NCBI GenBank assembly: GCA_026874595.1
Contig: CM049306.1
Coordinates: 57,037,519 to 57,101,518 of the forward strand
Direction: 5' to 3'
Length of the DNA: 64,000 bases
Source: Sipunculus nudus
Taxonomy: Eukaryota; Annelida; Sipuncula; Golfingiida; Sipunculidae
In this document: positions 49,706 through 62,715 of the stretch, in pieces
How positions within the stretch are numbered: position 1 is the stretch's first letter
How the letters are laid out: every line of letters starts with the position of its first letter
Made by a program: the position numbers and the translations under genes
The notes under the pieces: generated by a model
Told to the model about the DNA's origin: nothing
Database searches by the model: none
Seen by the model: the letters and a program-made list of their open reading frames with translations, nothing else

Positions 49706-51422
49706 GTATGTATAGTCGATTCAGCATAACAACATAACGCCATAACGGGAAGCCTTGTTCATCGTGAGCTACGTTTGATTTCTTTACATACCCCTGTAAC
49801 AACATGCCTGTTTCACTGTACAGGTATATTTTCTAACGTTTGGGCATCATGCGGAGTGATGGACGACCAAAGACTGTGTATGCATAACCTAAATAATAGC
49901 AGTGTCACAAACAAAGAGAGACCAAATTACCAACATATCCATGATATTTACCAATATATGACTTTTACAATGAGGCATTATAATATATAATTGGAAAATA
50001 TAATATCCCTTAATTCCATACTTACTCTACGGGCTTAGATGATGTTTAAGTTTGTGTCAGACATGGTCCTATGACTCTAGTCACAACCGGTAAGTTTGGC
50101 AGTGAGACAGTCTTCGTGTAAGAATGAGTATACAACAGGTGTACCCAGATGTATTCAGAGCAAGGCTGGTGGACTCAAAATAGCTATGTATATATCGCCA
50201 GGGTGGGCGGCATTAATCAAACCCTTACTAGATTTATTGCATGTACCCAAACGCCCTGCTCAGCATAAGGCACGGTTCAACATATCTCTAACGGTTTGTG
50301 TTGGTTTCATCCAGGAAAATGACTCAACAGCCAATTCAATTAGCGAATAAATAGCAGGGCCACTATTCTCCGCCACATGAAATGCACTAAGATTAACTGT
50401 TCATCTTCTCCATTTATAAAACATACACGAAGAATATGCAGCAAATTGCCGAGCACGACACAAACCACTATCACGTATATTTGCCCATCAATCTTTTGTT
50501 TCAGATGAGTTTAGATAATATGGAGAGAACGCGGCAGGTATAGCTCAATAAACCGGAAAACACACGCACATATCTCTCTATCTCTCTCACAAACACATAT
50601 AATATATATACGCACAAATGGGTGTTTAGTAAAAATCCTACTAGCTTGTTTAACTCAAGTTTTGCTGGAGAACCTGAGTTCGATTATGCCAAATCCGCCT
50701 ATCCCTCCATTTTCAAATTTATTCGACAAACTTTACATCATTAATTTACGATTGTGATGATTTAGTTTCCATTTTAAATTTAAATAGAATGTGTGTAAAG
50801 AAATGAAATACTTTTAATTCAGTAAGGAAATTTTTTCAATATTTAAAAGAAACATTAATGTAACAAAAATTAATATACGTACACATCACATTCTTCTGTT
50901 TAATTATAGGTGATAAGAAAATCAGAACTCAAATCGGGGAAAATAATGGAATTATAAGCCACGATACCAGTTCTAATGACAGGTTTTTCTTGTTGCTGTC
51001 TGACAGCTCAGTCCAGTCCCCTTTATTGACGGAAGGAAACCTGTCTTCACACCCGCTTTCGTTTACTTTACCTTCCCTCGGGCACACTATCATAATAGCG
51101 CCCTCCCGGACCATTTTGAAAACCAGACTTAAACCTAGTGACCTCATGCACGAACAAATGTGTGGCAGGAGACCGTTCGTGGGATAGGCATAGAAGATAG
51201 GCATAGATAAAAAGCATCACTTACAATCATATATTAGTTACCAGACGCTCATTTGGCTGAACCTGAAGGTCTGATCCTAATAAAAGGAGTAGTTTACTTC
51301 CATGTGACCTTGACCTCATGAGATCAACAGTGAGAACCACAACCTTCCGCCATAAGTCGTTTCTCAATCGTCAAAATTAACCTCTTCGAGTTAGGTAGCG
51401 TTTGACGTAGCCCGTACATTCA

Positions 51423-51444
51423 GACTCCATTCGGGAATGGAGTC
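51423..51444. repeat. Perfect 10-bp inverted repeat
   Basis: GACTCCATTC and GAATGGAGTC are separated by GG. The core CCATTC-G-GAATGG resembles the palindrome at 4969-4987. Confidence 0.4.
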
Positions 51445-53348
51445 CGAACACCTGTTGGTGAGAGTTTCCCCTCTTATTGGACTACAACCCCAAAAGGGTA
51501 ACACTTGCAAATTTACAGGGGAATCTATGCAAATTACCTAAAACACCCAAATATGGTGGTTCCCTCATAAATCCACCAAGGATAGACCTTCCTTAGCCTT
51601 CCCAGCCTGCCTTGCCAGGCCGTAAACAAGAGCCGATGGAGGTATAATCATTGTCTGGATTTCTTGAGAGTAAGTGCCAATAATTTAAAACATACTGAAC
51701 ATTTACGTTACAATTTATTTCTCAACAGTCAACACAGCTGTATTGTGCGTAATATGTAGAGGTTGTTGCATGTCCTCCCACTGAACGCCGAAAATCATAG
51801 TCCGAACCGCTTTGGTCAGATCTGATTAAGCTTTAGAGGGTGAAATCCCCACCTTAGGAGCTGTAACGCAAACAAGAAAGAACACCTCCTAATGTTTACA
51901 TTTCACTTGCGCATGATTACAAAATAATACATATCCCATAAAGTCCCTACCACAAAAGCATCCATCTTAATTCATGCCATTTGCCTTGAAACACTTCTTA
52001 TCCAGCTTATTTGAACGAACTACATAATCATCCTCACTGCATTTATACCAACTTGAACGCCGCGGTGCATTGTTGGGCGCAGATTACTATGAAGCCCACA
52101 AACCCTAACCGGCAGAGCCGTACTCTTTTTGAATCTACGCTCTTTACACAGCGCTTTAACTATAGGCCTACTACCTATATGGTAAGCGCTGTTTGTTATG
52201 ACCTCGTATCCTGAATTGCTACACCAGAGGGGAGCACTGTATTTTTGTCCAATCAGATGAGACCTTGTGCTGGAAGACACAGCCAAGCGAGGAATACACG
52301 GACCCAATTATGTTCATTTCGTTTTGAGTGACAGCTCATCGCCCCGGTAACCGTCTGAACAGGCCACAGGCTCAGAGAGAATTGTCGCAGACGTGGTTTG
52401 CTTAGGGCCTTGGGCACATAGGATGCCCGGTCGGTGAACTGTAATTCAAACGAAACGTAACAACAAAGGCTGCGTGCACACCTCGCTGGCTTGTTTCAGT
52501 TCTCTAGACAACAAATACATGGCTAAGCTAACACAATCATACTGTCAAAATCGAATCGGTCGATGATGCAAGAATGAAGAGGGAGCAATTAAAATCCGAA
52601 CGTAAACTGTCTTCAAACGGCGCTTGAAGCGCAGCTATGGGCGGAGCCAGGATGCCTGTCGAGTTTTTGTTTATTGGCATCTGGTTGGCTGCTTGTCACA
52701 TCATACGCACGTTTTGTTCAGCGGACAACGAACCGCCATATGGTGTCTAAATGTATCATAAACGGTCAAAGCTAGCAGCGTGAAAATCAGTTGCTTCTTT
52801 AGAAGCGTAAGATTTCCGCTGCCTCGGGAGAGTATTTTGAATCCGAATTAACGCAGTATTTTAGAGCTACAGCTTATCGCGCATGTAGAAAGAAGTGAGA
52901 TCAAGGTTGAAGAATACAGTTTTGCAGTTTCTGTAAAAATATATAATTTGCCATCTTATATGGAGTTATATTTTTAATGTTAGCCATGTCGTGTTTTTAT
53001 CTGTGATTTTATCTCTGCTGCATCACGATATGTTCCTATAAATCGGGGATCACTAATACATGTACTTTCTAGGAAGAATTCTATCATGTCAGTTGATACC
53101 CAAATGATCGCAAGTGGTTCAGCCTTTGTGACTGTTATTGCTAAAAAGCGAATCTGAAAAATGTTATACCAACAACCTAGACTAATATTTCAAAATATTT
53201 TATATATGAAGAAAACTATGGCATACATATGTAAGCTATATAGCAGGAGGGCATTGTAATAAGGAATTCCTGCCTTACAGGTGACCCATGTTAGACGCCA
53301 AGCACAGGCGAATCTCATGACGCCACCGCTCTGTACAGCCATTTACCC

Positions 53349-53579
53349 ATGACTCCGGCCACCACAGACCATTATGAGACCCCATCATTATATTTACTTT
53401 CTTTATTTCTTGTAGCTTTGTCTATAGCGGGTCGAAGTGAAGAGCAGTATATCCGGACACCGATGGGTCCGAGACGATTTAAAAAACATACGATGGATAA
53501 CGCTATATATCCTGTTATACTTGCTGGCATGCAGGATACTCTTGGGAAATTTGTTTCCCCTACATCGACTTATACATAA
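53349..53579 (+). CDS. Doubtful small ORF with signal-peptide-like start
   Basis: The 76-residue frame has a hydrophobic core at residues about 14-27 (LYLLSLFLVALSIAG) followed by RSEEQ, like a secretory signal with cleavage after the Gly. The rest has a basic stretch (GPRRFKKH) that could serve as a dibasic processing site. I do not recognise it. It lies in the channel intron on the same strand, and no homologous copy in the window supports it. Confidence 0.18.
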   Translation: MTPATTDHYETPSLYLLSLFLVALSIAGRSEEQYIRTPMGPRRFKKHTMDNAIYPVILAGMQDTLGKFVSPTSTYT

Positions 53580-54284
53580 TTATTTATTATAAAAAATGAA
53601 CAGTACCGTGTTTATGTAAATAAAACATTGGAGAGGAGACTTATTGATTTTCTCCATTCTTTCCCTGATCAATGTGTGGGGGTAAATTTGCTGAAAGGTA
53701 GATTGATTATAGGCATATATAGTTGAAAGAAGTCTGTTGACAACGAACAACAAAATATAGACCTGTATACACCTAGCAATATGAGAGCGGTTTGCCGATT
53801 AGTCGATCATATCAATGGCTGGTCCTTTTCTTTCATAATCGATTGAATTGGTTTTATTTATTTATTTTTTTTTGTCTTATCGATTACAATTATGCGTGGA
53901 ATTGGAAAGAGGTCACAATCACATCATTTTCATATCCAGAAAAACCCTAATCTTTTCAGAGTCATTAGAAAGACGGAAGAAAAAATTAGCGAACGGCAAT
54001 AAAACTTAACCGTGTTCAGCGAACAAATATCAACAACCCGGCAGTGACCTTGACATTCACTGTTATGTACAAGTTACTCAGACTGAATTTACTTGGTCAA
54101 TATTTTAAGTATAATTCTTTACGGTAAATAACATTGTATGTATGTAAATCTTTACTAAATACATTAAATAAATTTTCATTTTAAGCTCGAAAGTTAACCT
54201 GAAGTTAGCATAGGATATAGTGCATTAAACTACAATATTCTTCCTTTTTTCATATAATATGAGGTAATAGAAACTAGATGTGGT

Positions 54285-54850
54285 CGGACAATGGTCCTCA
54301 GAGGGCCCCGCGTTTCTGCTAGTGATAGTTTACATATGGGTGAAAAATTAAGTTGAATTTGAAAAAAAAAGGTTTTTATCTATATGCATGAGGGAAAAAA
54401 TCCTACTTGATCAAATGAAATTTAAGAAAATATGTCTGAAATAATGTGTGCAATAGAAAATCAGCGAATGGGCTGTGACGGCCATATAGAAATTCCGACA
54501 GGTCTGTAATTCAATTGGTCTGGAGCCCTTCTAGGTACCAATCATCCCTGTGAATATGGGAAAGCTTTAGTAGGTTGTTGTTATGTTATCGAAAGAATAT
54601 CAGCGAATGGGCTGTAGCGGCCATATTGGAATTCTGACAAGTCTGTAATTCGACAGGTCTGGAGCCGTCATAAGTACCAATCATCCCTGTGAATTTTGGA
54701 AAGCTGCATTATGTTGTTGTTATTGCGTGCGAAAGAAAGTGTCACTGACGGAAGGACGGAAGTACGGAAGGACGGATGGACTGAAGGACGGAAGGACGGA
54801 CTGACACGGTGATCATTATAGGGCACCGCTTTTCAAGCGGGGCCCTAATT
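54285..54850. repeat. Repeat element: 139-bp tandem units, (GGAC)-rich tract and terminal hairpin
   Basis: Two units of 139 bp start at TCAGCGAATGGGCTGT (54461 and 54600), both with ACCAATCATCCCTGTGAAT further in. Then comes a tract of GGACGGAAGGAC-like repeats (54745-54800) and a stem of 12 bp with one mismatch (AGGGCACCGCTT at 54820-54831, AAGCGGGGCCCT at 54835-54846, loop TTC). Near the left end GAGGGCCCCGCG echoes the hairpin arm. No ORF is present. The layout recalls the element at 28524-29254 (tandem units then simple repeat then end motif). Confidence 0.7.
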
Positions 54851-55121
54851 ACCTGTGAGGTGAAATATTTTAAGATAATACAATTAAAAAAACAGAAGTA
54901 AAAGTTTATTACGACAAGAATATGTGTCTTAATGTATGGATACTGCATATTTCACGTAGCTCGATCACCCCTCCCCCTGACGAAACATGGCTACCCTCCT
55001 ACGATACATGAGTTATTGCAGATCATAATCTGTCTCTGAGTTTCTGATGCAAACTGGGGAATCGGTATTCCCATTATCAGCTTAGTCTCTAGCTAATCAT
55101 AAATATCCAGAATATCTGTAG

Positions 55122-56780
55122 TTATGCAAATACTAAACTATTAATCAAGAGTTTTCTTATGTTAGACCATGCTGTACATCTCCATAAGAAATGAGATAAA
55201 TCCTCCAGCTCCACCTTACACACTGAACATATTCTTGCATTTCTAGGGATACCTTTATATCTTCCTGTATTAACCTCTAAACAATTTTCTTGAGTCAGTA
55301 ATTTAATCATGGTACTGCATTTTCTTGCAAGTGATGGGACATTTGATGCTAAACACCACCAAAAACTCATAGATACTGACGGAGAGGCCTGAACTAAAAA
55401 AAGTGACCGCGGGTACAATAAACATTCTGATCTTCACCGATTATATTCTCTTTCCTTTATTGCTCTTTTCATTATATTTTTCTTACTGAAATCAAACATA
55501 GTCTCCCATCTTCTTACCGCCGATAGACAAGTTCTGTACATTTCTATGGTTGGTACTACTACATATATAGGTGTTGAGTAATATTTTGCTTTATTCCCAC
55601 CATAAATAACTAAACTTCTAAAAACACTAGTGTTTATGTTACAAAATAATCTTCTAAGAAATAGCAGACGTCTCCCATCAATAAAACGTTCAAGTGAGTA
55701 CCATCCAAGTATACTTGTTGTCATAACATTTGGAGTACTATCTGGTAATCCCTGTATGCGCTTTGCCACAAATCTATGAAACTTTTCAAGTGCTTCAATT
55801 TCAGTTTGTTTAAGGCAAAGTAATTCACACCCATGTAGTATACTTGGCACAATTACGGACCAGTATAATATGCTGTAAAAGTTTGGCATCGGGACATTTT
55901 TAAATTTTGAAATATTCCACATCGCATTTACCATTTTTCTGCCCTTTGCTATTCGTTCATCATCAGCCCAATTAGTATTGACTAACGGTATACCTACATG
56001 CATTGTTTTATCAGTAAATAACACGGGCTCATCCCCTAGGAACAATCTTTTTGTTGGCTCTCTAACATAACCGTAAATGATTATTTTGGATTTTTCAGCA
56101 TTAACGCTGTCTCTCCATTCCCTTGAATAATTATGTGCAACATTAATCATATTCTGCAAGGTATGATAATTTGTTGCTATTAATGTTAAGTCGTCTGCGT
56201 AAGCTGGTGTTCCAATATAACGGTCATGTATTTTGCAGCCTATATACTTTGCTCAAATTTCAAACAATAAGTCCGCAATGTACATCTGATAAAAATTCAT
56301 TGATAACACACCTCCCTGACGTATTCCGTGCTGCAATGAATAGGAACTGGAATATATGTTTCCGATTTTCCAGAAACTTTTGTTGGAGGAGTAGCACTCT
56401 CTGAGCAATCTCCATACTTTACCATTAAAACCATTTACATACAATTTATAAAATAACCCATCATTCCAGACAGTATCAAAAGCTTTCCTCGCATCGAGCA
56501 GGGCAATACAAGCTTTACTAAAAATATGAGCAGCCCCTTCCCTAACCAAAAAAGCAGCATGTAAGCTGCTACAGTGTTTTTGCCCTCCACACTGCAAATC
56601 TCCGTATAATGTACTATTAAAAAAATTTCCCGGTCTAACATCTAGACATTTCTAAAATATTTTCCCTAAGGTACTCATAAATAAAATTTTCCGATAATTT
56701 TCAACATTTAGGGGGTCTTTAGAACCACCATTAAACAAGGGAATCTTTTTACAAAATATATCGGGATGTACTCTAAATTT
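55122..56780 (-). pseudogene. LINE reverse transcriptase ORF with three in-frame stops
   Basis: One continuous reading frame contains, in order: FNGGSKDPLNVENYR (RT motif 1), LDARKAFDTVW (motif A with the catalytic Asp), GIRQGGVLS (motif B), AYADDLTLIA (motif C, YADD at 56190-56201), a thumb and connection region, and a tail with CSVCKVELEDLSHFLWRC. In-frame stops lie at 56652-56654 (TAG), 56253-56255 (TGA) and 55434-55436 (TGA). No frameshift is needed between 56760 and 55122, so decay has been by point mutation only and is moderate in age. Confidence 0.9.
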
Positions 56781-56844
56781 ATAATCCTATTAATTAATAT
56801 TAGTCACTAGGCTTGATTTGATCCAACATACATAAAATTTTCAC

Positions 56845-57840
56845 CTACTCCATTGATAGGGTTTTCCATTCATCATTCCATGTTACTACTCCGCTATAAT
56901 TCTTTGTCTGTCCAGGGGATGTATGCGTGTTTTTGATTGGCTGTACAGACTTTCGCTCGGTTGCGATCAACCTGTCCGGGTCATTCGGTTCAATTTTAGT
57001 TGGACCTGTTTCGCCGTGTACATGTGACTGTTTGTCAGATCTTCGCGAACCTGAAGTATTCCAATAAGGGGAATTCATTGTTTGTTTCGCCGGTGAGCCT
57101 GATGGTATTTCCATTGCCGTTGCACTGGAATTTTCCTGGTCACCTGTGGCGCCATCGACCTCCTTTGAGTTGCGTCTTTGATGTGACCCGCGTTAAATCA
57201 TAACAGCTAATCTTTCATTTCCTTTTTTTCCAAATTCGCGATTTTTGCTTCTCTCTCACGAATTTTATCAGCCTGTTCATTAATTGTGTTCACCATTTCT
57301 TTTGTCCTACCTAATTCATTGAACTTCATATTAATTATACTCAGTTTTGACTTCAATTCTGTATACATTGCAGAGCATTTCTTATTAGAACCCAAGTCTG
57401 GATTTCACTAGCTTACTTTTCTCCCGGCGGCACTTGGGAGACGGGACCGAGAGCTTAATGGTCCTTTTGGAATTTCATCTAATAAATCACTGACACAGGC
57501 AAACAATTCAAAAACATCCTCCACCCTTGACATATGTGCATTATCGCCCCTTCTTTCTTTCAATTTCAAGAAATGGGTTTACTCACTGTTCAGTCCTATG
57601 GCGTCACACTGTTCGTCATACCGTACCGATGTTTCTTGAAATAAAGTTTCCCTTGCCTCAGTTATTACCTCATCCTCGACTTCACTAAGTAAGCTTATTA
57701 TGTCACTTCTGGGTCTTACATTGTATTTCACATAATATTCTTCCTATGTATATATCCAAATCCTGCATAATAGGTGACTGAATCGAGAGCTCATAAAGCA
57801 CTCCCCTGTCGCCATGTTGAGCCAATGTCATTGGTATTAT
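56845..57840 (-). pseudogene. ORF1-like region of the LINE (broken)
   Basis: Open pieces in different frames: a segment with acidic text near 57720-57600, a 41-residue piece at 57533-57408 (begins MSRVEDVFELF), a 62-residue coiled-coil piece at 57395-57207 rich in K/E heptads (NEQADKIREREAKIANLEKK), and a polar piece at 57114-56845 (SGSRRSDKQS, GVVTWNDEWK). A coiled coil is common in LINE ORF1 proteins, which bind the element's RNA. I see no RRM or zinc knuckle. Assignment rests mainly on position and strand. Confidence 0.5.
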
Positions 57841-60800
57841 AGAATATATATATAAAAAATCGATCAATAATCGATCACCAATCGTTTTTTTTTCTTTCAG
57901 TCATCGAATATAATTTTACAACCAATTTCTAGAACTAGAGTCCGTTTTATCCCCTCATGTCAATCTTATTTGCTTTGAATTTTTAATATTACATTTTAAG
58001 GGAAACAATTATAGTGTAGAGGATAAAAGGACCTAATTTTCAACAAGGTTAATACATGCAATTACCTACATAACACCTTATCTAAAAACATAATTATTTG
58101 AAAATATGAGAAATCAGTCACAGTCAGTACATTTTACAACATATCAGACCCACTTTTTGCGGTCAAGATCATTGGTCACATGCTAAAACAGCCTTATAAT
58201 TAACAGCTGCTGATTGGATGATATCATGTTAATACTCTAAAAAATATAAGCAGCTTCAAACAAAGATGGCTTCTCATGCAGGGACACATCATATCTGCTA
58301 GATCATTGTGAGGAGACTAAAAAATTGTGAAACATAAACTGGGGATTCATTGTAAAATTCTTAATTGCATTTAGGGTTGTCACTTTCATATGTAGTTTTC
58401 TATGAAATTATTAAAATAAATAAACTTATAAGAACATAATCTACACTAACCAGGTTGACAACAAATTGTGAAAAGGACTATAGTCCTAAAGACAGTCTGT
58501 TCCGTGCTTTTATTGTTCTGCTACGTAAAATGGACAATTGCAGAGGAGATTTAATTAAAAAAAATACTTGAATGCCTGGAACTTTATAAAACATAGAATT
58601 AAACATTAGAACAGTTTATTTCATCAAATGATATTTCTTGTGGTCACGAAATTATTTAATATATTTATCAAGCTTTTATTATGAATAAAATACATTTAAT
58701 ATAATGGTCCGGTTACATTTTTCACCTCAATAGCATGAAGTCATATAACTGTAATAAAGGGAATAATGATTTTGGAATTTTGAGTTAGACCCATAATTTA
58801 TTGATTCATGATTTTAAAAGAATATCGTCCAAACAATTTTCATAAAAAATCCATTAATAAGTCCTTTTATCAAGAATTTGAAAATAATACGGTGATAACA
58901 TGTTAAATACATATGATTAACTTACAATACATTCCTTAATGTTTGAAAGAACAGTCCTTCATTATATATATATGGTTCCCCGACTATATAACATAACCAG
59001 TTAATTAAATTTTCCTATTGAGAAATCAATATACTGAAGGAACCGGAGCAATATCCGCCAAAAGCCTGGTGAACGTGGCTACAGAAACGTTATGTTGCAG
59101 CTCCGCCTAAAACAGACACCGCCAGTACATTTTTATGTTTAAAAAGTAGAGTTCTCTCTCAGTTTAACAACAACAAATGGAAATACTAAAGATTGATATC
59201 AAAACATCTGTTGCTAAAGAATAGAACGGAGGAGAGTTTAGCGTGATATTTTGTAAATTCGCTGTGGAGACCAAAGGCGTGAGTGACACAGTATGTATTT
59301 ACGGAAACACAGAGTGCCACGTCCACTCAGCTTAAGTGCATTGTGCTTTTATTGAACAGGTTTATATTCGTAAAAGTTATTATTATATTCGTAAAATGGG
59401 ACGAAAGTAAGTAACGCCATACAGCAGAGAATGGAACCACCAAAATAAAAGTGTAAAAAGTATTCCAACATTTATATTTGATAGCCTATAGGGATAGATT
59501 TGAATATATAACAGAAATATGTGAAGGTGTGGTTTTTTTTACATTCGATAATATATAAATTATGTTCTTTAATTTTTCACGTTTATCAAAACTTTTACAT
59601 CTGTGAATCTCCTATGGAGCACCATTTATATAACATGGACTTATTAACCAAGAGCCAAAAAATTTAGACAATTTAGACTCTGGCAGCGTATTGCGATAAA
59701 TATGGTCTTACTTTATTTCAAATCTAAAACATATACAAATTTATTTCGGCGCTGGTACTTTATATTGCAATAAAAGTGTAATTAAGAAGGATTAAAATTA
59801 TATACAGACTACATTTTAAATAAAGAAGAAGAAAAAAATGTAAAATAAAAAGAAGAATGCTTATTTTTCAAACAATTAATAAATAAAGAAAAAACGCTCG
59901 TGTTATAAAAAAAAGTGAAACATACTATCTTGATATGATTTTCAAGTAAGAATACTGACGGGGGAATTTATTTGGTAATTAGTAAGCGTTAAGCGATAGC
60001 CATGACAACCTGAAAGAGAAATAAAAATATTGGTAGTCAGGGCGTTCGCTCACAAGACGACCAAATATAACTATATAGCAGTCACCAGACCGCACGAGAC
60101 AACAGGTTGAGAGAGGTTTGACTGGGGAAAGATGTGATTGGGAAAATAACAATTTTCCTTCTCTAAACGAGAGCAGCTATTATATGTACTATTTTCTGTT
60201 TGTCTTAGTGCATTTCAGGCCTAAAGTACCTGAACATTGTATCTGTATTATATGTATTCTGAACTATTGATAGCAAATCGTCAATGAATCCTTCACCGTT
60301 CGCTGAAATAAAACACATATTCTGATCTCTCATTATATTTACAAATCGACAGCTGACTAGAACGCCTCTCTATACCTGTCATGAAGAAGTTATGTTTACA
60401 ATCATTTGATTTAATCAAACGTAATTCTGTCTCGACAGATGCAACTGAGACCGGAATGTCCCGTACCTAAACCGTACAGGTCAGGGAACCATAAATTGTC
60501 GTTGTCTAAATGGCAGAAACTGCAAGTATAAAATGGCATTCGTCTCAAAGCTCTGTCGTTTCATTGATCGGGTTCGGCTCTCGACTGGCTTGGCTGGGTC
60601 TAAGCTGCTTGGATCGGTGGAGGGTATGCAAGCTGCTTCTGCCTTTGTGGGCGTGGGTGATGTGGCTTTCCGCACGTCAACGGCACGGGGAGAACGTTGA
60701 CGGTCTCTCGGCTCCCGCTGGCATGGCTTAATTGGCATCACGTCTATTGGCTCCTCAAAATTTATAGTCTGAAGAGACAACCAGGGTGGTGATCCCTGAT

Positions 60801-62434
60801 CACCTCAACCGTGTCTGTCTAATGACTTTAAAAACTAGATCTTAGTCCTAGAACCATAAATTATTTATATGGTTTACCGCCAGATGGCAGTGCCTGTGCT
60901 AGATGTTGCAAAAGTCTTCTCAGCCACATTTCAGCGAAAAGTCTTAATAACTTGACCGACTCGGCTAGTCTAGCCTCACTGTAAGTGGAGAGCATTTATT
61001 ATCCACACCAAACAACGCACCTTTTGCAGACAGTCAGTCGTGTATAAAGTGTGGCACATGTATAAGACACATACAAATAAAAATGGAATAAATGGCGAAC
61101 CGCGTACAGACACAATCGTGTGATTTGTTATATAAATGCAAATAACCCACAAAAAAAAGATTCTCCTATACACACCAGAGCAGTTGATGGAACTCAGACA
61201 TATGTTAAAAGCGACAAATGACAGAAGGTTCTAAATAGACCTGACCATGACACAAGGTTTTTGTTAGAACCAAAGGTTATATAGCAGAAAACCATTAGAT
61301 TCCCAGAAAAAAAACTTTTATGAGGTAACAGGTTTCTTTCCTTTTCTCAAGGAATTATTATGATTATGAATGTTATGGGCAATAAATATACCTGTTTATT
61401 TAATACATATGTTTATTTCATATAAGTTATTAACTCTAGAAAACATCCAAATTTATGTATAAGGTTAATTATGAAATGTTACCTATAATTATATCTGAAA
61501 TATTTTACAAAAACTTAGATGTACATCATTACAGAACAATGAGAATGCATTTTTTCCCATGTGCCAGTATGTTAAACTGAAGTCTACAGTAAAACAGCCT
61601 ACAATTAAAAGGGAATGGGTTTTGGAACAATATCATTAAATATATTGATCCATGTCGTGCAATATCAAACATTTAAGCGTTGTCTGAAATAATATATTTT
61701 TCCTCCACTTAAGAATCATATTAATTATATTTAAATTCATTTTTATAATCATATGTTTATTATTTTTGTTTTCTCTATATGGCGAGAGAGTTATTTTAGT
61801 TTCTTATTGCACAGTGTCTGCGCCTTATAGCCTACTATATTAAGATTAATACTGAGACGACATATACTCTATGAGTCAGTCCTATTTGTCACAGGTACAA
61901 TTGTAAATATATGAACTGTTTCATTTATAATGAACATATATTCTTGTGACAATAAAATGAATGAATTGAAAGATAATACTACAAACGTCACCGCACTGCG
62001 CTCCTCTTAACGTGAATTTATCGATAGCCTTCTTTAGCAGTTAAATATATCATCGATTGATAGATAGGCTGAAATTTGTGAACGAAACGTGCATTCGATT
62101 TCATAGCCTACTTACACTATGTAGGATGTTCGATGTGTTCACCAGTATGGTTATATTGTGTATAATGTAGTTAATAAAACCACATTTATAAGCTCGCTTC
62201 ATATATAGGTTAAGTTAAACACACACAAAAATATGAACTCCATGGTTGTCAATTTTGGGGGAGACCTTGAAGATCCACAAAAAACGTAGTTTTTACCAAA
62301 TATGAATATAGAAATAAACTCATCGACCCCTACCTTGGTCAACCCGTTCTACCTTGAAAAAGGGGGGGGGTGGGGTAAATACACCCTTGGCGCACATCTG
62401 GTTTAAATAACCTGTTTTGGATCATTCGTTTTAG
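57841..62434. other. Channel intron, 3' part: no supported gene
   Basis: AT-rich, with one GC-richer island at 60480-60780 that is open on both strands (99 residues on minus, 73 on plus). The minus-strand frame is Pro/Ser/Arg-rich with no motif I recognise, so it is left unannotated. A G run lies at 62363-62375. Confidence 0.4.
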
Positions 62435-62715
62435 GAGAGCTTCACTTTCCTCACCAGCTCTGCGGACCGTCTATTAAGAAGGAGTTGTATTACTGGGGCA
62501 TAGACGAGAACGAGATCGCTCCCTGCTGCTGGTCACGATATAAGGAGTACGAGGAGCAGGAACAGACGCTGCAGAAACTCGGCAAGGCCTTCAACGTCAT
62601 CGATCCTTTTGACAAGCGGCCTGGCACGAGCCACTGGGTCATCGAGACCATCTACCGCTGGAGAGAGAGGATTTGGGTATTCCTGGAAGACCCCAAATCG
62701 TCTGTCGCTGCCGGG
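62435..62715 (+). CDS. KCNC-like (Shaw): Shaw/Kv3-type K+ channel, second coding exon (T1 part 2 and linker)
   Basis: The exon follows TTCGTTTTAG and opens with two bases that complete the Gly codon split at 37462. It encodes 93 residues: ELHFPHQLCGP, then WGIDENEIAPCCW, then a charged linker rich in Glu and Gln, and WRERIWVFLEDPKSSVAAG just before S1. The H-x5-C-x20-CC zinc site is exact (His 62443, Cys 62461, Cys-Cys 62524-62529). This site binds Zn at the T1 subunit interface in Shab, Shaw and Shal channels and is absent from Shaker. CGP...EL..WGIDE...CCW is closest to Shaw/Kv3. The donor is GGG|GTGAGA, phase 0. The open frame continues 12 bases past the donor to a TGA at 62725-62727. Confidence 0.95.

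Larger units (their letters stand above)
55122..57840 (-). mobile_element. Degenerate LINE lacking the endonuclease region
   Basis: On the minus strand a 5' part with coiled-coil, ORF1-like frames (57840-56845) is followed within about 100 bp by the start of a reverse transcriptase (56780) and a C-terminal Cys/His tail (to about 55122). An APE-type endonuclease should lie before the reverse transcriptase in such LINEs and there is no room for it, so an internal deletion is likely. The clade (CR1/Jockey-like or similar) is not certain. It lies antisense inside the channel intron. The exact 5' end is uncertain, because an unrelated flank begins somewhere near 57840. Confidence 0.85.

Noticed and set aside
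60481-60780. 99-residue minus ORF and overlapping 73-residue plus ORF in a GC-richer island
   Set aside because: Both strands are open, composition is skewed to Pro, Ser and Arg, and there is no motif or splice support; composition explains it.
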